This document shows, piece by piece, positions 52,888-62,166 of a stretch of DNA of 64,000 nucleotides. Origin of the DNA: Afipia clevelandensis ATCC 49720 (GTDB lineage: Bacteria; Pseudomonadota; Alphaproteobacteria; Rhizobiales; Xanthobacteraceae). Below the pieces are notes generated by a model, which was not told the origin of the DNA, did no database searches, and saw only the letters and a program-made list of their open reading frames with translations. The DNA lies in assembly GCF_000336555.1 (NCBI RefSeq), contig NZ_KB375281.1, positions 2,174,030-2,238,029 of the forward strand, in the 5' to 3' direction. The position numbers and the translations under genes are program-made. The number at the start of each line of letters is the position of its first letter. Position 1 is the first letter of the stretch.

Positions 52888-55056
52888 ATGGCTCATTCGC
52901 AGGACGCAGCGCGAAAGATTGACGTCGGACAGCAGGCGAAGGCCGAGGTCCGAAAGATTCTCGACGCCGTCAAAGCCGACAAACGCACCAGCCTGACCGC
53001 GCCCGAGGGCAAGCTGGTGTGCGATGCATACGGAATTCCGGTCCCCAAAGAAGGTGTCGCGAAGTCCGCAGCGGATGCCGCCAAGATCGCGAGTGGCATG
53101 GGTTTCCCGGTCGTGATGAAGATCGTGTCCCCCGACATTCTCCACAAGACAGAAGCCGGCGGCGTGATCGTCGGCGTGAAAACCGCCGCTGACGCCGAAA
53201 AGGCCTATGACACCATTCTGGCAAACGCGAAGAAGTATAAAGCCGACGCAAAGATCGAAGGCATCCAGGTGCAGCAGATGCTGCAGGGCGGCACCGAAGT
53301 CATTGTCGGCTCGATCACCGACGGCTCGTTCGGCAAACTGGTCGCCTTCGGACTCGGCGGCGTTCTGGTCGAGGTGCTCAAGGACGTCACCTTCCGTCTC
53401 GCTCCCGCAACCACCGCCGATGCGCTCTCGATGCTCGACGGCATCCAGGCCCATGAAATGCTGCAGGGCGTGCGCGGCGGCGACCCGGTGAACCGAGAAG
53501 CGCTCGCGGACATCATCGTCAACGTGTCGCAGCTCGTCAGCGACTTCCCTGAAATCATCGAACTCGATCTCAACCCCGTCTTTGCGACCAAGAAGGACGC
53601 GACAGCGGCCGACGTCCGCATTGTCGTCGATTTCGACTACAAGCCGCGCCCCGCGCCGCGCTCCAATGAAGAGATCGTCACCGCGATGAACCGCATCATG
53701 CAGCCGAAGGCGGTTGCCGTGATCGGCGCATCGAGCGAAGCCGGCAAGATCGGCAATTCAGTGATGAAGAACCTCATCAACGGCGGATACAAAGGACAGA
53801 TCTACCCCATCCATCCGAAGGCCGACGAGATCATGGGGATCAAGGCCTACAAGAGCGTCAAGGATGTTCCGGGTGTCATCGACACGGCCGTGTTCGCAAT
53901 TCCAGCGAAGTTCGTCGCCGAAGCGCTGGCCGAGTGCGGCGAGAAGAAAATCCCCGGCGCAGTTCTGATCCCGTCGGGCTTCGCCGAAGCCGGCGCGCCT
54001 GAACTTCAGGAAGAAATTGTCAAGGTCGGCCAGAAGTACAACATCCGCCTGATGGGGCCGAACATCTACGGCTTCTACTACACGCCGGCCAATCTCTGCG
54101 CGACCTTCTGCACGGCCTATGATGTGAAGGGCCACGCGGCATTGTCGTCGCAGTCCGGCGGCATCGGCATGGCGATCATCGGCTTCTCGCGCTCGGCAAA
54201 GATGGGCGTGTCGGCGATTGTCGGCCTCGGCAACAAGTCGGACATCGACGAGGACGATCTGCTCGCTTTCTTCGAGCAGGACCCGAACACCACGATCATC
54301 GCGCAGCATTGCGAAGACCTGAAGGACGGCCGCGCCTTCGCGGAAGCCGCCAAGCGCGTCTCCAAGAAAAAACCGGTGGTCGTGCTCAAAGCCGGCCGCA
54401 CCTCTGCCGGCGCTAAGGCCGCATCGTCGCACACCGGCGCGCTCGCCGGTAACGACAAGATTTATGAGGACGTGCTGAAGCAGTCGGGCGTGATCCGCGC
54501 CCGCTCGCTGCGGCAGCTTCTCGAATTCGCGCGCGGCATCCCTGTGCTGCCGACGCCGAAGGGTGAGAATGTCCTCATCATCACCGGCGCGGGCGGCTCT
54601 GGCGTGCTTCTGTCGGACGCAGTTGTCGATAACGGCATGTCGCTGATGGCGATGCCGCCGGATCTCGACGCGGCGTTCCGCAAGTTCATCCCGCCGTTCG
54701 GCGCCGCCGGCAATCCGGTGGACATCACCGGAGGCGAACCGCCGATCACCTACGTCAACACGGTGAAGCTGGGCCTGTCGGACGATCGCATCCACTCGCT
54801 GATCCTCGGCTACTGGCACACCATCGTCACGCCGCCGATGGTCTTCGCCAAGAACATGGTCGAGGTGAAGAAGGAGATGGAAGCCAAGGGCTTCGTGAAG
54901 CCGATGGTTGCGTCTCTGGCAGGCGACATCGAGGTCGAGGAAGCTGCCGAGTATCTTTACCAGAATGGCATTCCGGCCTATGCCTACTCCACCGAGCTTC
55001 CGGTTGAAGTGCTCGGCGCGAAATACAAGTGGGCACGCGGCGCAGGCTTGCTGTAA
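52888..55056 (+). CDS. NDP-forming acyl-CoA synthetase (fused beta-alpha type), oxalate locus
   Basis: The 722-residue protein joins an N-terminal ATP-grasp (beta) half (residues about 20-245; KIVSPDILHKTEAGGVIVGV, FGKLVAFGLGGVLVEVLKDV) to a CoA-binding and ligase (alpha) half (AVIGASSEAGKIGNSVMKNLINGGYKG, SSQSGGIG, SSHTGALAGN). This is the ADP-forming acetate-CoA ligase family. Good AGGAGG upstream of the ATG. Divergent from gntR-oxc-frc across a shared operator region, it may activate oxalate or formate; the substrate is not proven. Confidence 0.88.
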   Translation: MAHSQDAARKIDVGQQAKAEVRKILDAVKADKRTSLTAPEGKLVCDAYGIPVPKEGVAKSAADAAKIASGMGFPVVMKIVSPDILHKTEAGGVIVGVKTAADAEKAYDTILANAKKYKADAKIEGIQVQQMLQGGTEVIVGSITDGSFGKLVAFGLGGVLVEVLKDVTFRLAPATTADALSMLDGIQAHEMLQGVRGGDPVNREALADIIVNVSQLVSDFPEIIELDLNPVFATKKDATAADVRIVVDFDYKPRPAPRSNEEIVTAMNRIMQPKAVAVIGASSEAGKIGNSVMKNLINGGYKGQIYPIHPKADEIMGIKAYKSVKDVPGVIDTAVFAIPAKFVAEALAECGEKKIPGAVLIPSGFAEAGAPELQEEIVKVGQKYNIRLMGPNIYGFYYTPANLCATFCTAYDVKGHAALSSQSGGIGMAIIGFSRSAKMGVSAIVGLGNKSDIDEDDLLAFFEQDPNTTIIAQHCEDLKDGRAFAEAAKRVSKKKPVVVLKAGRTSAGAKAASSHTGALAGNDKIYEDVLKQSGVIRARSLRQLLEFARGIPVLPTPKGENVLIITGAGGSGVLLSDAVVDNGMSLMAMPPDLDAAFRKFIPPFGAAGNPVDITGGEPPITYVNTVKLGLSDDRIHSLILGYWHTIVTPPMVFAKNMVEVKKEMEAKGFVKPMVASLAGDIEVEEAAEYLYQNGIPAYAYSTELPVEVLGAKYKWARGAGLL

Positions 55057-55066
55057 CATCCAGGCC

Positions 55067-55096
55067 AGGGTGCTGCTCCATGCGGAGCAGCACCCT
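55067..55096 (+). terminator. Terminator after the acyl-CoA synthetase gene
   Basis: AGGGTGCTGCTCC-ATGC-GGAGCAGCACCCT is a perfect 13-bp stem, 10 nt past the stop. The tail (CCCCGGC) has few T residues, so read-through into iclR is possible. Confidence 0.7.
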
Positions 55097-55138
55097 CCCC
55101 GGCACGATCTTCACGTCTATCGACCGCCGTAGGTAGCA

Positions 55139-55990
55139 ATGAAGAAAAGCATGATCCGGCGAAAAACCCCAGAACCGCGCAGTCACACCGAGGCGGAAGC
55201 CGACGCCAAGGATGGCAGCGTCCAGTCCGTCAACCGCGCGCTCACCCTGATCGAGACCCTAGCGGAAGACGATGAAGGCTATCGCCTCACCGATCTTGCC
55301 GTCCGCGCCGGTCTTTCCACCTCCACCGTTCATCGCCTGCTGACGACGCTGGAAAAGCGCCGCTTTGTGCAATTCGACCGCAGCGAATCGAAATGGCATA
55401 TCGGCGCGCGGGCCTTCTCGGTCGGCTCGACATTCGCGCGGCGCCGGAATTTCGTCGCCCATGCGATGCCTTACCTGCGTAAATTGCGCGACCAGACCCG
55501 TGAAACCGCCAATCTCGCCGTGGTCGACGACGAAACCATCATTGTGCTGACCCGCATGGAAAGCCGCGAGATCATGCGCTCGCTGACCAAGGTGGGTGGA
55601 CGGGTCGCGATGGTCGCATCGGGTGTCGGCAAGGCTGTGCTCGCAACCTATTCCGACGAGGACGTCAACGCGATCATTCATCGTCAGGGCATGCCGCGCC
55701 TGACGGAGAAATCCATCGTGCGCCCCGGGGAATTGTTCAAGGCGCTGGAGATTGTCCGCCAGCGCGGCTATGCGTTGGACGATGAGGAAGCCCGCATGGG
55801 GCTGCGGTGCATTGCGGCCGTTGTCTACAACGATTGCAGCGAGCCGCTTGCAGCGATCTCGGTATCGGGGATGACCTCGCGAGTCACAGATGAGCGCGTG
55901 CCGATCATCGGCACCATCGTGCGCGATGTTGCAGCCGAACTGACGGTTGCACTGGGCGGAACCATGCCGGCCGCCGAAGCGAGAAGCTGA
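55139..55990 (+). CDS. IclR family transcriptional regulator
   Basis: The 283-residue protein has a winged helix at about residues 30-95 ([47 protein letters not shown]) and the IclR effector domain ([34 protein letters not shown]). It lies directly upstream of gcl-hyi-glxR and probably regulates them, as AllR/GclR-type IclR proteins respond to glyoxylate or allantoin elsewhere. It ends 175 nt before gcl. Confidence 0.92.
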   Translation: MKKSMIRRKTPEPRSHTEAEADAKDGSVQSVNRALTLIETLAEDDEGYRLTDLAVRAGLSTSTVHRLLTTLEKRRFVQFDRSESKWHIGARAFSVGSTFARRRNFVAHAMPYLRKLRDQTRETANLAVVDDETIIVLTRMESREIMRSLTKVGGRVAMVASGVGKAVLATYSDEDVNAIIHRQGMPRLTEKSIVRPGELFKALEIVRQRGYALDDEEARMGLRCIAAVVYNDCSEPLAAISVSGMTSRVTDERVPIIGTIVRDVAAELTVALGGTMPAAEARS

Positions 55991-56165
55991 ACTTCCCTTC
56001 CTGTTTTCCGTGAATGCGGATTTCACAACTTCTTCTGCGTATTTGTTTGATCGCGCGAGGGAATCTCTTGCGCGCCTCACATCGCGGGAAACAAATTCAA
56101 CGCCGTTGAGAGAAGCCATTCTCCTCGCGATGATCACACTCGAACCTGAACATTCGAGGTGTGAC

Positions 56166-57962
56166 ATGGCGAAGATGCGAGCAATCGATGCGGCGGTGCG
56201 TATTCTCGAGAAGGAAGGCATCTCCTGCGCGTTCGGCGTTCCCGGCGCTGCGATCAATCCGTTGTACTCGGCGCTGAAGAAGCGCGGCTCTATCAATCAC
56301 ATCCTTGCGCGCCATGTCGAAGGCGCGTCGCATATGGCCGAGGGCTATACCCGCGCCAGGGCCGGCAATATCGGTGTCTGCATCGGAACATCCGGCCCCG
56401 CCGGAACCGACATGATCACCGGCCTGTATTCGGCGATCGCCGACTCGATTCCGATCCTTTGCATCACCGGACAGGCCCCTCGCGCGCGCATCTACAAGGA
56501 AGACTTTCAGGCGGTCGATATCGAATCCATTGCGAAGCCCGTGACCAAATGGGCGGTCACAGTGCGCGAACCGGCCCTGGTGCCGCGCGTTTTCAGCCAG
56601 GCATTTCACATCATGCGGTCGGGCCGTCCGGGGCCCGTGCTGATCGACCTGCCGCTCGACGTGCAGCTCGCCGAGATCGAATTCGACGACGAGACCTATG
56701 AGCCGCTGCCGGTCTACAAACCGAAAGCCACGCGCAAGCAGATCGAAAAGGCGCTCGAAATGCTCAACGCCGCCGAGCGGCCGCTGATCGTCGCGGGCGG
56801 CGGCGTGATCAATGCCGATGCGTCCGACCTTCTCGTGGCGTTTGCCGAGATCGTCAATGTTCCCGTGGTGCCGACGCTGATGGGCTGGGGCGCGATCCCG
56901 GACGATCATGTTCTGATGGCCGGAATGGTCGGCCTTCAGACCAGCCATCGCTACGGCAACGCGACCATGCTGGAATCCGATTTCGTTCTCGGCATCGGCA
57001 ACCGCTGGGCCAACCGGCACACCGGTTCGATCGAGACCTACACCAAGGGCCGCAGCTTCGTGCATGTCGATATCGAACCGACGCAGATCGGCCGTGTATT
57101 CAACCCCGATCTCGGCATTGTCTCGGATGCGAAAGCTGCGCTTGAGCTGTTCGTGACGGTTGCGAAGGAATGGCGCAACGCCGGCAGGCTGAAGGACCGT
57201 CAGGCATGGCCCGCGGCGTGTCAGGATCGCAAGCGGACCATGCTGCGCAAAAGCCATTTCGACAACGTGCCGATCAAGCCGCAGCGCGTCTATGAAGAAA
57301 TGAGCAAGGCCTTCGGCCGCGATACATGCTTTGTCAGCGTAATCGGCCTGTCGCAGATCGCCGGCGCCCAATTCCTCGGCGTCTACAAGCCGCGCAACTG
57401 GATCAACGCCGGACAGGCCGGTCCGCTTGGATGGACCCTGCCTGCTGCACTGGGCGCGCGCGTCGCAGATCCGCAACGCGAGATCGTCGCTCTTTCCGGT
57501 GACTACGATTTCCAGTTCCTGATCGAAGAGCTTGCCGTCGGCGCGCAGTTCAAGCTGCCGTACATCCACGTCGTTGTGAACAACTCGTACTTGGGCCTGA
57601 TCCGTCAGGCGCAGCGTGGCTTCGACATGGACTATCATGTCCAGCTCTCGTTCGAGAACATCAACGCGCCGGAGCTTGGTGTTTACGGCGTCGATCATGT
57701 CGCTGTCGCTGAAGGCCTCGGCTGCAAGGCGATCCGGGTCACGCATCCGGAAGATGCGCAGGCCGCGTTCGCCACCGCGCGCGAGATCATGAAGGAATAC
57801 AGCGTGCCGGTGGTGGTCGAGTTCATTCTCGAGCGCGTCACCAACATCGCGATGGGGACCGAGATCGACAACATCGTCGAGTTCGAGGAGGTGCTGGATC
57901 TGCCGCTCGACGATGCGGCGGTCAGCCCCGACAAGACCCGCGGCAAACTGCTGCCTGTCTGA
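56166..57962 (+). CDS. gcl: Glyoxylate carboligase
   Basis: Gcl condenses two glyoxylates to tartronate semialdehyde and CO2 using ThDP. The start at 56166, with GAGGTG upstream, gives 598 residues. Val51 in [12 protein letters not shown] replaces the usual activating Glu, exactly the residue found in E. coli Gcl. [20 protein letters not shown] and [18 protein letters not shown] (cofactor motif) are typical. hyi follows 30 nt downstream and glxR after it. It links oxalate-derived glyoxylate to glycerate. Confidence 0.97.
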   Translation: MAKMRAIDAAVRILEKEGISCAFGVPGAAINPLYSALKKRGSINHILARHVEGASHMAEGYTRARAGNIGVCIGTSGPAGTDMITGLYSAIADSIPILCITGQAPRARIYKEDFQAVDIESIAKPVTKWAVTVREPALVPRVFSQAFHIMRSGRPGPVLIDLPLDVQLAEIEFDDETYEPLPVYKPKATRKQIEKALEMLNAAERPLIVAGGGVINADASDLLVAFAEIVNVPVVPTLMGWGAIPDDHVLMAGMVGLQTSHRYGNATMLESDFVLGIGNRWANRHTGSIETYTKGRSFVHVDIEPTQIGRVFNPDLGIVSDAKAALELFVTVAKEWRNAGRLKDRQAWPAACQDRKRTMLRKSHFDNVPIKPQRVYEEMSKAFGRDTCFVSVIGLSQIAGAQFLGVYKPRNWINAGQAGPLGWTLPAALGARVADPQREIVALSGDYDFQFLIEELAVGAQFKLPYIHVVVNNSYLGLIRQAQRGFDMDYHVQLSFENINAPELGVYGVDHVAVAEGLGCKAIRVTHPEDAQAAFATAREIMKEYSVPVVVEFILERVTNIAMGTEIDNIVEFEEVLDLPLDDAAVSPDKTRGKLLPV

Positions 57963-57992
57963 CGCCGTCAACTCAAACAAAGGACATGTCGC

Positions 57993-58778
57993 GTGCCGAA
58001 ATTTGCTGCAAACCTGACCATGCTGTTCAACGAAAGTCCCTTCCTTGACCGCTTCGCGGCGGCCAAGGAAGCGGGATTCGGCGGAGTTGAGTATCTGTTT
58101 CCCTATGATTTTGAGAAAGGCGTGCTCGCCGAGCGTTTGCAGCAGTACGGCCTGACACAGGTGCTGCACAATCTGCCCGCCGGAAACTGGAGTGCCGGCG
58201 AACGCGGCATCGCGATCCTTCCGGATCGCGTCGCGGAATTCCGTGACGGCGTTGCGCGTGCGGTTGAATATGCCAAGGCACTCGATTGCCGACAGGTGAA
58301 CTGCCTCGCAGGTATTGCCCCAGCAGGAGCAGATCCCGCTAAACTGCGTGCGGTGTTCGTAGAGAATCTGCGTTACGCCGCCGATGCCCTTGCAAAGCAC
58401 AACATCAGGCTGCTGATCGAGCCGATCAACACGCGCGATATCCCCGGTTTCTTCCTCAATGGAACCGAACAGGCGATCCAGATCATCTCGGAGGTCGGCT
58501 CGGAAAACCTGTTCGTCCAGTACGATATCTATCACATGCAGATCATGGAGGGTGACCTTGCCCCGACCGTGACAAAGCACCTCGACCGCATCGCGCATAT
58601 TCAGTTAGCGGACAATCCCGGCCGGAACGAACCCGGCACCGGCGAAATCAACTATCCATTCCTGTTTCGCACTCTTGACGAGATCGGCTATCGTGGATGG
58701 ATCGGCTGCGAGTACAAGCCGAAGACCACCACCCTCGAAGGCCTGGGGTGGTACGAGCCGCATACGGTCGATGCATAA
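57993..58778 (+). CDS. hyi: Hydroxypyruvate isomerase
   Basis: Hyi interconverts hydroxypyruvate and tartronate semialdehyde. The 261-residue TIM barrel begins with GTG at 57993, preceded by AAAGGA. AANLTMLFNESPFLDRFAAAKEAGFGGVEYLFPYDF, LLIEPINTRDIPGFFLNGTEQA and YDIYHMQIMEGDL show the metal site (Glu and Asp/His). It lies between gcl and glxR with short gaps, one operon. Confidence 0.95.
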   Translation: MPKFAANLTMLFNESPFLDRFAAAKEAGFGGVEYLFPYDFEKGVLAERLQQYGLTQVLHNLPAGNWSAGERGIAILPDRVAEFRDGVARAVEYAKALDCRQVNCLAGIAPAGADPAKLRAVFVENLRYAADALAKHNIRLLIEPINTRDIPGFFLNGTEQAIQIISEVGSENLFVQYDIYHMQIMEGDLAPTVTKHLDRIAHIQLADNPGRNEPGTGEINYPFLFRTLDEIGYRGWIGCEYKPKTTTLEGLGWYEPHTVDA

Positions 58779-58809
58779 TCAAGAAGAATAGAGAGATTGG
58801 GAGATCAGA

Positions 58810-59697
58810 ATGACCGATATCGGTTTCATCGGATTGGGCATCATGGGACGGCCCATGGCGGGCCATCTTCTGGCCGCCGGGCATCGCCTGTTCGTGCTGG
58901 AAAAGTCCGCTGCCGCGAAAGACCTTGTTGCCGCGGGTGCAACCGCTTGCAAGTCTGGCAAGGAGATCGCGGAGAAAGCCGGCGTCGTCATCATCATGGT
59001 GCCGGATACACCGGACGTTGAATCCGTGCTGTTTAGTGCGGGCGGCGTTGCCGAAGGCTTGTCGAAAGGCAAGATCGTTGTCGACATGAGTTCGATCTCG
59101 CCGATCGCAACCAAGGAATTCGCAAGGAAGGTCAACGCCAAGGGCGCGGACTATCTCGATGCTCCGGTTTCCGGCGGAGAAGTCGGTGCGAAAGCTGCCT
59201 CGCTGACCATCATGGTGGGTGGCCCGCAAAGTGCGTTCGATGCGGTCAAGCCGCTGTTCGACAAGATGGGCAAGAACGTCACCCTGATCGGCGGCAACGG
59301 TGACGGACAGACCACCAAGGTCGCCAATCAGATCATCGTCGCATTGACCATCGAGGCGGTCGCAGAAGGCCTGCTGTTCGCCTCCAAGGCCGGCGCCGAT
59401 CCGACACTGGTCCGTCAGGCCCTGATGGGCGGTCTTGCCACCTCGCGTATTCTGGAATTGCACGGCGAGCGCATGATCAAGCGGACGTTCAATCCGGGCT
59501 TTCGTATCGAACTGCATCAGAAAGATCTCAATCTGGCGCTCGAAGGCGCACGCGCACTCGGCCTGTCGCTGCCGAACACATCCACGGCGCAGCAGCTTTT
59601 CAATGCCTGCGTGGCCCATGGCGGCAAGGCCTGGGATCATTCCGCGATGGTCAAGGCGCTGGAAACGATGGCCAATCACGCGGTCGCCAAGGACTGA
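58810..59697 (+). CDS. glxR: Tartronate semialdehyde reductase
   Basis: GlxR reduces tartronate semialdehyde to D-glycerate with NAD(P)H. The 295-residue beta-hydroxyacid dehydrogenase has GFIGLGIMGRPMAGHLL at the N-terminus, DAPVSGGEVGAKAASLTIMVGG, and KVANQIIVALTIEAVAEGL with the catalytic Lys. AGGCGG-poor but AGAGATTGGGAGATC upstream contains GGGAG. It closes the gcl-hyi-glxR operon before a terminator. Confidence 0.94.
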   Translation: MTDIGFIGLGIMGRPMAGHLLAAGHRLFVLEKSAAAKDLVAAGATACKSGKEIAEKAGVVIIMVPDTPDVESVLFSAGGVAEGLSKGKIVVDMSSISPIATKEFARKVNAKGADYLDAPVSGGEVGAKAASLTIMVGGPQSAFDAVKPLFDKMGKNVTLIGGNGDGQTTKVANQIIVALTIEAVAEGLLFASKAGADPTLVRQALMGGLATSRILELHGERMIKRTFNPGFRIELHQKDLNLALEGARALGLSLPNTSTAQQLFNACVAHGGKAWDHSAMVKALETMANHAVAKD

Positions 59698-59721
59698 TGT
59701 CCCTGGCGGCACTGGATTTGA

Positions 59722-59750
59722 TGGACGGCGCCGAAACACTGCGCCGTCCA
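59722..59750 (+). terminator. Terminator after glxR
   Basis: TGGACGGCGC and GCGCCGTCCA form a 10-bp stem around CGAAACACT, followed by CTTTAG. It lies 25 nt past the glxR stop. Confidence 0.7.
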
Positions 59751-59834
59751 CTTTAGTATGACCTCCAGATTTGTCTTTCCGGATATTTCGTCGGGTGGCA
59801 CAGTCACCCAACGAACTGCCTTGGGGAGAAACGC

Positions 59835-60134
59835 ATGATCGTCGTGACCGGAGACGCCATCGCCAAATCCGAAACCTTCGATGAGGTCCGCAAGCTCAGT
59901 CTCGCGCATGTCCATCGCTCGCGCACCGAACCGGGCTGCATTTCTCACGCCGTTCATATTGATTGTGAAAACCCGCTTCGGCTTGTCTTTGTCGAGCAAT
60001 GGGCCGACAAGCAGGCCCTGATGGCTCACTTTCAGGTCCCGGCCTCGCGCGCATTCGTGAAAGAGTTGCGCAGCATGCTGTCCGAACCGTCCACGATCCA
60101 GATCTACGATGCCACGCAGCTCTCCATGCTGTGA
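59835..60134 (+). CDS. ABM-family (YgiN-like) monooxygenase domain protein
   Basis: The 99-residue protein has one antibiotic biosynthesis monooxygenase fold: GDAIAKSETFDEVRKLSLAHVHRSRTEPGCISHAVHIDCENPLRLVFVEQWADKQALMAHFQ. The family includes quinol monooxygenase YgiN and haem or polyketide monooxygenases; members may act without cofactors. GGGGAGAA lies upstream of the start. It lies between glxR and the LysR/dioxygenase locus, so a quinone-related role is plausible. Confidence 0.87.
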   Translation: MIVVTGDAIAKSETFDEVRKLSLAHVHRSRTEPGCISHAVHIDCENPLRLVFVEQWADKQALMAHFQVPASRAFVKELRSMLSEPSTIQIYDATQLSML

Positions 60135-60155
60135 GAGCTGCGGATGGGCACAGCC

Positions 60156-61085
60156 CTATTGCTTGCGACCGGTGCTCGCTGGCTTGATATGACCTTCCGG
60201 ACCAGAGCTGAAACGCTCGACAAGAAAATCAATGAACAGGCGGACTTTCACCGCAAGATGCCGCGTCGGCGGGTAGATCGCGTACAGCGTCAGTGGCGGC
60301 GCCTTGTAGTCATCAAGCACGGTGTGAAGTTTTCCCGCCCGCAGCGCCTTACCGGCGATGAACGTGGGGAGCAGCGCGACGCCCCGGCCTTTCACGGCAG
60401 CATCGCACAGCACTTCCGCGTTGTTCGCGCACAGCAGCCATGACGGCTGAATCCAGTGATCGCCATCTTTTCCGGTGAGCTTCCACTGGTTACCGGTCAG
60501 GAGAAAGCCATAGGTGAGCGCGGCATGGCTGCGCAAATCATTCGGATGGGCGGGAACGCCGTGCTGCTTCAGATAGGATGGTGCTGCGCAGATGACCCGC
60601 TCGATCGGAATGATCTTGCGCGCGATCAGGCTGGATGATTCAAGGTCCGCGATCCGTAATGTGACATCAAATCCGCCCTGCACGGGATCGACCTGCTCAT
60701 CGCTCAGAACGAGATGGATTCGCAGTTCGGGATTGATCTCCATGAAGTCGGCAATCGCACTGCCGAGCTGCAGCGTGCCGAACGACATCGGCGCATTGAC
60801 GCGCAGCAGCCCGCGCGGCGTGGACTGCAAGTGAGCCACGGCCTGATCGGCAGCGTCGATATCCGCCAGAATGCCCAGCGCACGCTCGAAATACATCTCG
60901 CCGTTTTCGTTGGGGCTTGCGTGGCGCGTCGTCCGGTTGAGAAGCTGCACGCCAAGGCTCTCCTCAAGGTCCCCGACATATTTGCTGATCGCGGAGCGCG
61001 AGAGCCGCAACTGCCTGCCGGCTTCGGAGAAGCTGCCAAGCTCAACAACCTTCACGAACGCCCGGAGGCTGGCGAGCTTGTCCAT
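60156..61085 (-). CDS. LysR family transcriptional regulator
   Basis: The start at 61085 (MDKLASLRAFVKVVELGSFSEAGRQLRLSRSAISKYVGDLEESLGVQLLNRTTR) is the standard LysR winged helix. The 309-residue length and the two-lobed effector domain are typical. It is divergent from the ring-cleaving dioxygenase gene at 61228 with about 140 bp between, so it probably controls that operon. The effector may be a quinone or catechol; this is inferred from context. Confidence 0.93.
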   Translation of the reverse strand: MDKLASLRAFVKVVELGSFSEAGRQLRLSRSAISKYVGDLEESLGVQLLNRTTRHASPNENGEMYFERALGILADIDAADQAVAHLQSTPRGLLRVNAPMSFGTLQLGSAIADFMEINPELRIHLVLSDEQVDPVQGGFDVTLRIADLESSSLIARKIIPIERVICAAPSYLKQHGVPAHPNDLRSHAALTYGFLLTGNQWKLTGKDGDHWIQPSWLLCANNAEVLCDAAVKGRGVALLPTFIAGKALRAGKLHTVLDDYKAPPLTLYAIYPPTRHLAVKVRLFIDFLVERFSSGPEGHIKPASTGRKQ

Positions 61086-61227
61086 GGAGCACCCCTTCGG
61101 CGGAAAATGGATTGTCATCAAATCATAGACAGAAACGCCATGAAAGCGCCAATTGTCTTTAATTCGGCAAGAGCCAATATCCCTGCAACCGAGGCGGAGA
61201 TGCCTCTTCATGCAGGAGAAGACGACC

Positions 61228-62166
61228 ATGTCTGGCATTCATCACGTCACCGCAATCGCTGGTAATGCATTGCAAAATTTCGACTTTTATACGCGGCAGC
61301 TCGGACTGCGCTTCGTCAAGAAGACCGTCAATTTCGACGATCCGGGCACCTATCACTTCTATTACGGCGATGAGGCTGGCAGCCCCGGCACAATCCTGAC
61401 CTTCTTCCCCTGGGAAGGCGCGGCACCCGGCCGTGGCGGCGTCGGCCAGACCCAGCAGACGGCGTTCCGTGTGCCCGCCCGCTCGCTCGGCTACTGGACG
61501 CATCGCTTTATCGAGAAGGGCATCGCCCACGAAGCGCTCGAAAAGCGCTTTGGCGAATCCGTGTTGCCCTTCACCGATCCCGACGGCATGAGCCTCGCGC
61601 TGGTCGGCATTCCCGGCCTTGAAAACGAGCCTGGCTGGAGCAATGGGGATGTCCCGGCCGAGCACGCGATCCGCGGTTTTCATGGCGTGACGCTGCTGCT
61701 CGACAACGCGGCACGCACCGGGGCGATCCTGACCGATGTGTTCGGCTTCAAGGAAGCCGCGCGCGAAGGATCGGTGATCCGCTTCAAGGCGCCCGGCCTC
61801 GCCACAGGCGGCGTGGTCGACATCTATGAAGCCAAGGGCTTCCTGCCCGGACGGCAGGGGACCGGATCGGTTCACCACATTGCCTTCCGTGCGGAGGACG
61901 ATGCCGAGCAGGCCGAGATGGCGCGAAAGCTGGTCGAGACGCACCGTCAACATCCGACGGAGCAGAAGGACCGGAACTACTTCCGCTCGATCTACTTCCG
62001 CGAACCTGGCGGCGTGCTGTTCGAGATCGCAACGGATGATCCCGGCTTTGCCGTGGACGAGCCGGTGGCGACGCTCGGTCAGGACCTGAAGCTGCCGAAA
62101 TTCCTCGAGGCCCATCGCAAGGACATCGAGGCCGTGCTGCCGTCACTTGAAAGGGCTGCGTCATGA
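61228..62166 (+). CDS. Ring-cleaving dioxygenase (VOC/MhqO-like)
   Basis: The start at 61228 follows AGGAGA; an in-frame ATG at 61210 would add six residues. The 312-residue protein has two vicinal-oxygen-chelate modules: SGIHHVTAIAGNALQNFDFYTRQLGLRFVKKTVNFDDPGTYHFYYG and a second with HIAFRAEDDAEQ and EPGGVLFEIATDDPGF, holding the His/His/Glu metal site. Such proteins open (hydro)quinone rings in the Bacillus MhqO/MhqA type. Its stop overlaps the start of the hydrolase gene (ATGA). Confidence 0.88.
   Translation: MSGIHHVTAIAGNALQNFDFYTRQLGLRFVKKTVNFDDPGTYHFYYGDEAGSPGTILTFFPWEGAAPGRGGVGQTQQTAFRVPARSLGYWTHRFIEKGIAHEALEKRFGESVLPFTDPDGMSLALVGIPGLENEPGWSNGDVPAEHAIRGFHGVTLLLDNAARTGAILTDVFGFKEAAREGSVIRFKAPGLATGGVVDIYEAKGFLPGRQGTGSVHHIAFRAEDDAEQAEMARKLVETHRQHPTEQKDRNYFRSIYFREPGGVLFEIATDDPGFAVDEPVATLGQDLKLPKFLEAHRKDIEAVLPSLERAAS

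Noticed and set aside
53758-55059. Minus-strand frame of 433 codons within the acyl-CoA synthetase gene
   Set aside because: Shadow of the synthetase; Arg/Asp/His-rich and without recognisable motifs.
55947-56165. Longer N-terminus for gcl
   Set aside because: The extension overlaps the iclR gene; the start at 56166 has a ribosome site and puts Val51 at the standard number.
56097-58598. Very long open frame on the minus strand (833 codons) across gcl and hyi
   Set aside because: It is antisense to gcl and hyi, whose products are unmistakable; long antisense frames are expected in GC-rich codon use. No family match in its composition.
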